A program made the position numbers and the translations under genes. Shown piece after piece: positions 63,384-64,000 of a DNA stretch of 64,000 nt. How positions within the stretch are numbered: the stretch's first letter is position 1; every line of letters starts with the position of its first letter. Under the pieces are notes generated by a model. It was not told the DNA's origin, searched no databases, and saw only the letters and a list, made by a program, of their open reading frames with translations. Source of the DNA: Hyperoplus lanceolatus (lineage: Eukaryota; Chordata; Actinopteri; Uranoscopiformes; Ammodytidae); the NCBI GenBank assembly GCA_026929865.2, contig CM049407.1, forward strand, positions 32,083,501-32,147,500. Reading direction: 5' to 3'.

Positions 63384-63525
63384 CTGGGGACAGGAATAGA
63401 GAGGTGTGATGGGTATAAAACAGAAAACTGCTAATACTGAGCTAAGACAAGCTAATCCTCAGAATAGACTATGATAGTTTAGGATGCAAAATAAAGAACG
63501 AGTGTTGATGAGCAGAGAAACTGAC
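63384..63525 (-). other. DSCAM intron 2 (142 bp)
   Basis: A short intron lies between the two DSCAM exons. On the minus strand it begins GTCAGT and ends CCCCAG. Its small size contrasts with the very long intron inferred on the other side of exon 3. Confidence 0.9.
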
Positions 63526-63843
63526 CAGCCTTAATGTGGACATCTTGGCTCCTGATTCTCCCTGAGGGGTTTTCCGCTGTGCAATAGTAGGAGTTGTCGT
63601 GGATGAGTTTGCTGAAGCTGGAAGGGGGGATGTGGAAGATCTGAAGGGTGCCATTGGGGTGTACATGGCGGATCCCTGGCACATCATAGATCTCCTCACT
63701 GGTGGCCAGGTACCAGCGCAGTGAGACAGGGGGCACGCCTGTGGCGGGACAGGGCACCGATGTCCCTGTGGTGCTGGCAAACACTACCTCTTGCACAGAT
63801 GCATTGACAAAATATAAGCTGGAACGTAGATCTTCACAGAAAA
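63526..63843 (-). CDS. dscam: DSCAM exon 2: N-terminal end of mature protein and first Ig domain
   Basis: This exon encodes 105 full codons of a DSCAM orthologue, a neuronal type I membrane adhesion protein of the immunoglobulin superfamily used in self-avoidance and synaptic targeting. Visible hallmarks are the mature N terminus [13 protein letters not shown], the Ig cysteines in VPCPATG and SYYCTAEN, the core tryptophan in LRWYLAT, the run [14 protein letters not shown] and N-glycosylation sites NAS and NGT. The wording fits DSCAM better than DSCAML1 from family knowledge; dscama versus dscamb cannot be decided. Reading the minus strand, a pyrimidine-rich acceptor ending CTGCAG lies just before 63843. 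The donor GTCAGT follows 63526. The exon opens with two bases that finish a codon and ends with one base of a valine codon completed by the next exon, so 318 bp keeps the frame. The signal-peptide exon is outside the window to the right. Confidence 0.95.
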
Positions 63844-64000
63844 CTGCAGGGGGAGGAAGAAGATTGCACAAACAAAAATATTAGACAAGTATATATGTTT
63901 GTATGCTTCCTCTCAAAACTTGAACATTGTGAGGCATGAGTCTATAAATAATTCAACCGAGAGCTCTCCCCACTATTGTTTGACAGAATTGTGCTATCCT
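63844..64000 (-). other. 3' end of DSCAM intron 1
   Basis: This is non-coding sequence immediately upstream of exon 2. Read on the minus strand it finishes with a C/T-rich tract and CTGCAG acceptor. No signal-peptide exon is visible here. Confidence 0.75.

Overview
This window looks like one long stretch of vertebrate, specifically ray-finned fish (teleost), intronic DNA. The evidence is as follows. (1) Two exons at the far right end (63526-63843 and 63234-63383, minus strand) encode the first immunoglobulin domain and the start of the second of a Down syndrome cell adhesion molecule (DSCAM) orthologue, with matching splice phases and good splice sites. (2) The rest of the window is filled with teleost-type transposable elements and very long CA/GA microsatellites. 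DSCAM is transcribed leftwards, so most of the 63 kb to the left is best read as its intron 3. I did not find exon 4, but I could not search exhaustively. No other host protein gene, rRNA or genuine tRNA gene, and no CRISPR, operon or bacterial feature, was seen.

Layout. 1-6.9 kb: AT-rich non-coding DNA with CA repeats. 7.0-9.7 kb: a decayed Tc1/mariner-type transposon whose transposase sequence was split by a 1,558-bp second transposon carrying seven copies of a 13-bp motif. 10.2-11.05 kb: an L2/CR1-type LINE fragment. 12.6-12.8 kb: a tRNA-derived SINE. 13.5-16.3 kb: a dead L1/Tx1-type LINE. 16.7-22.1 kb: a hAT-like element broken by an almost full-length LINE (LINE A, 17.5-21.4 kb) that encodes a 2A-like ribosome-skipping motif near its N terminus. 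22.1-27.3 kb: an I-superfamily LINE with RNase H (LINE B). 30.4-33.97 kb: a 5'-truncated CR1-like LINE (LINE D).

From 33.99 to 37.13 kb the window repeats, almost base for base, the segment 15.1-17.5 plus 21.4-22.1 kb. This second copy lacks LINE A, so it preserves LINE A's empty target site. The copies differ at only a few bases, so this is either a very recent duplication or an assembly artefact caused by two haplotypes.

37-58 kb: mostly unique non-coding DNA with many microsatellites, a 752-bp inverted-repeat element (39.7-40.4 kb), a diverged SINE (41.6 kb), small LINE fragments (46.9, 51.5 and 55.7 kb), a second young SINE with a perfect 17-bp target duplication (57.2 kb) and a suspicious G15C22 homopolymer block (57.9 kb). 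58.4-59.3 kb: a hAT-type element with 8-bp target duplications. 59.4-61.3 kb: an RTE-clade (Rex3-like) LINE without its catalytic YADD segment. 61.3-63.2 kb: unique DNA leading to the DSCAM exons.

The genes do not form a pathway. Apart from DSCAM, every coding remnant belongs to a selfish element, and none of those read here is intact.
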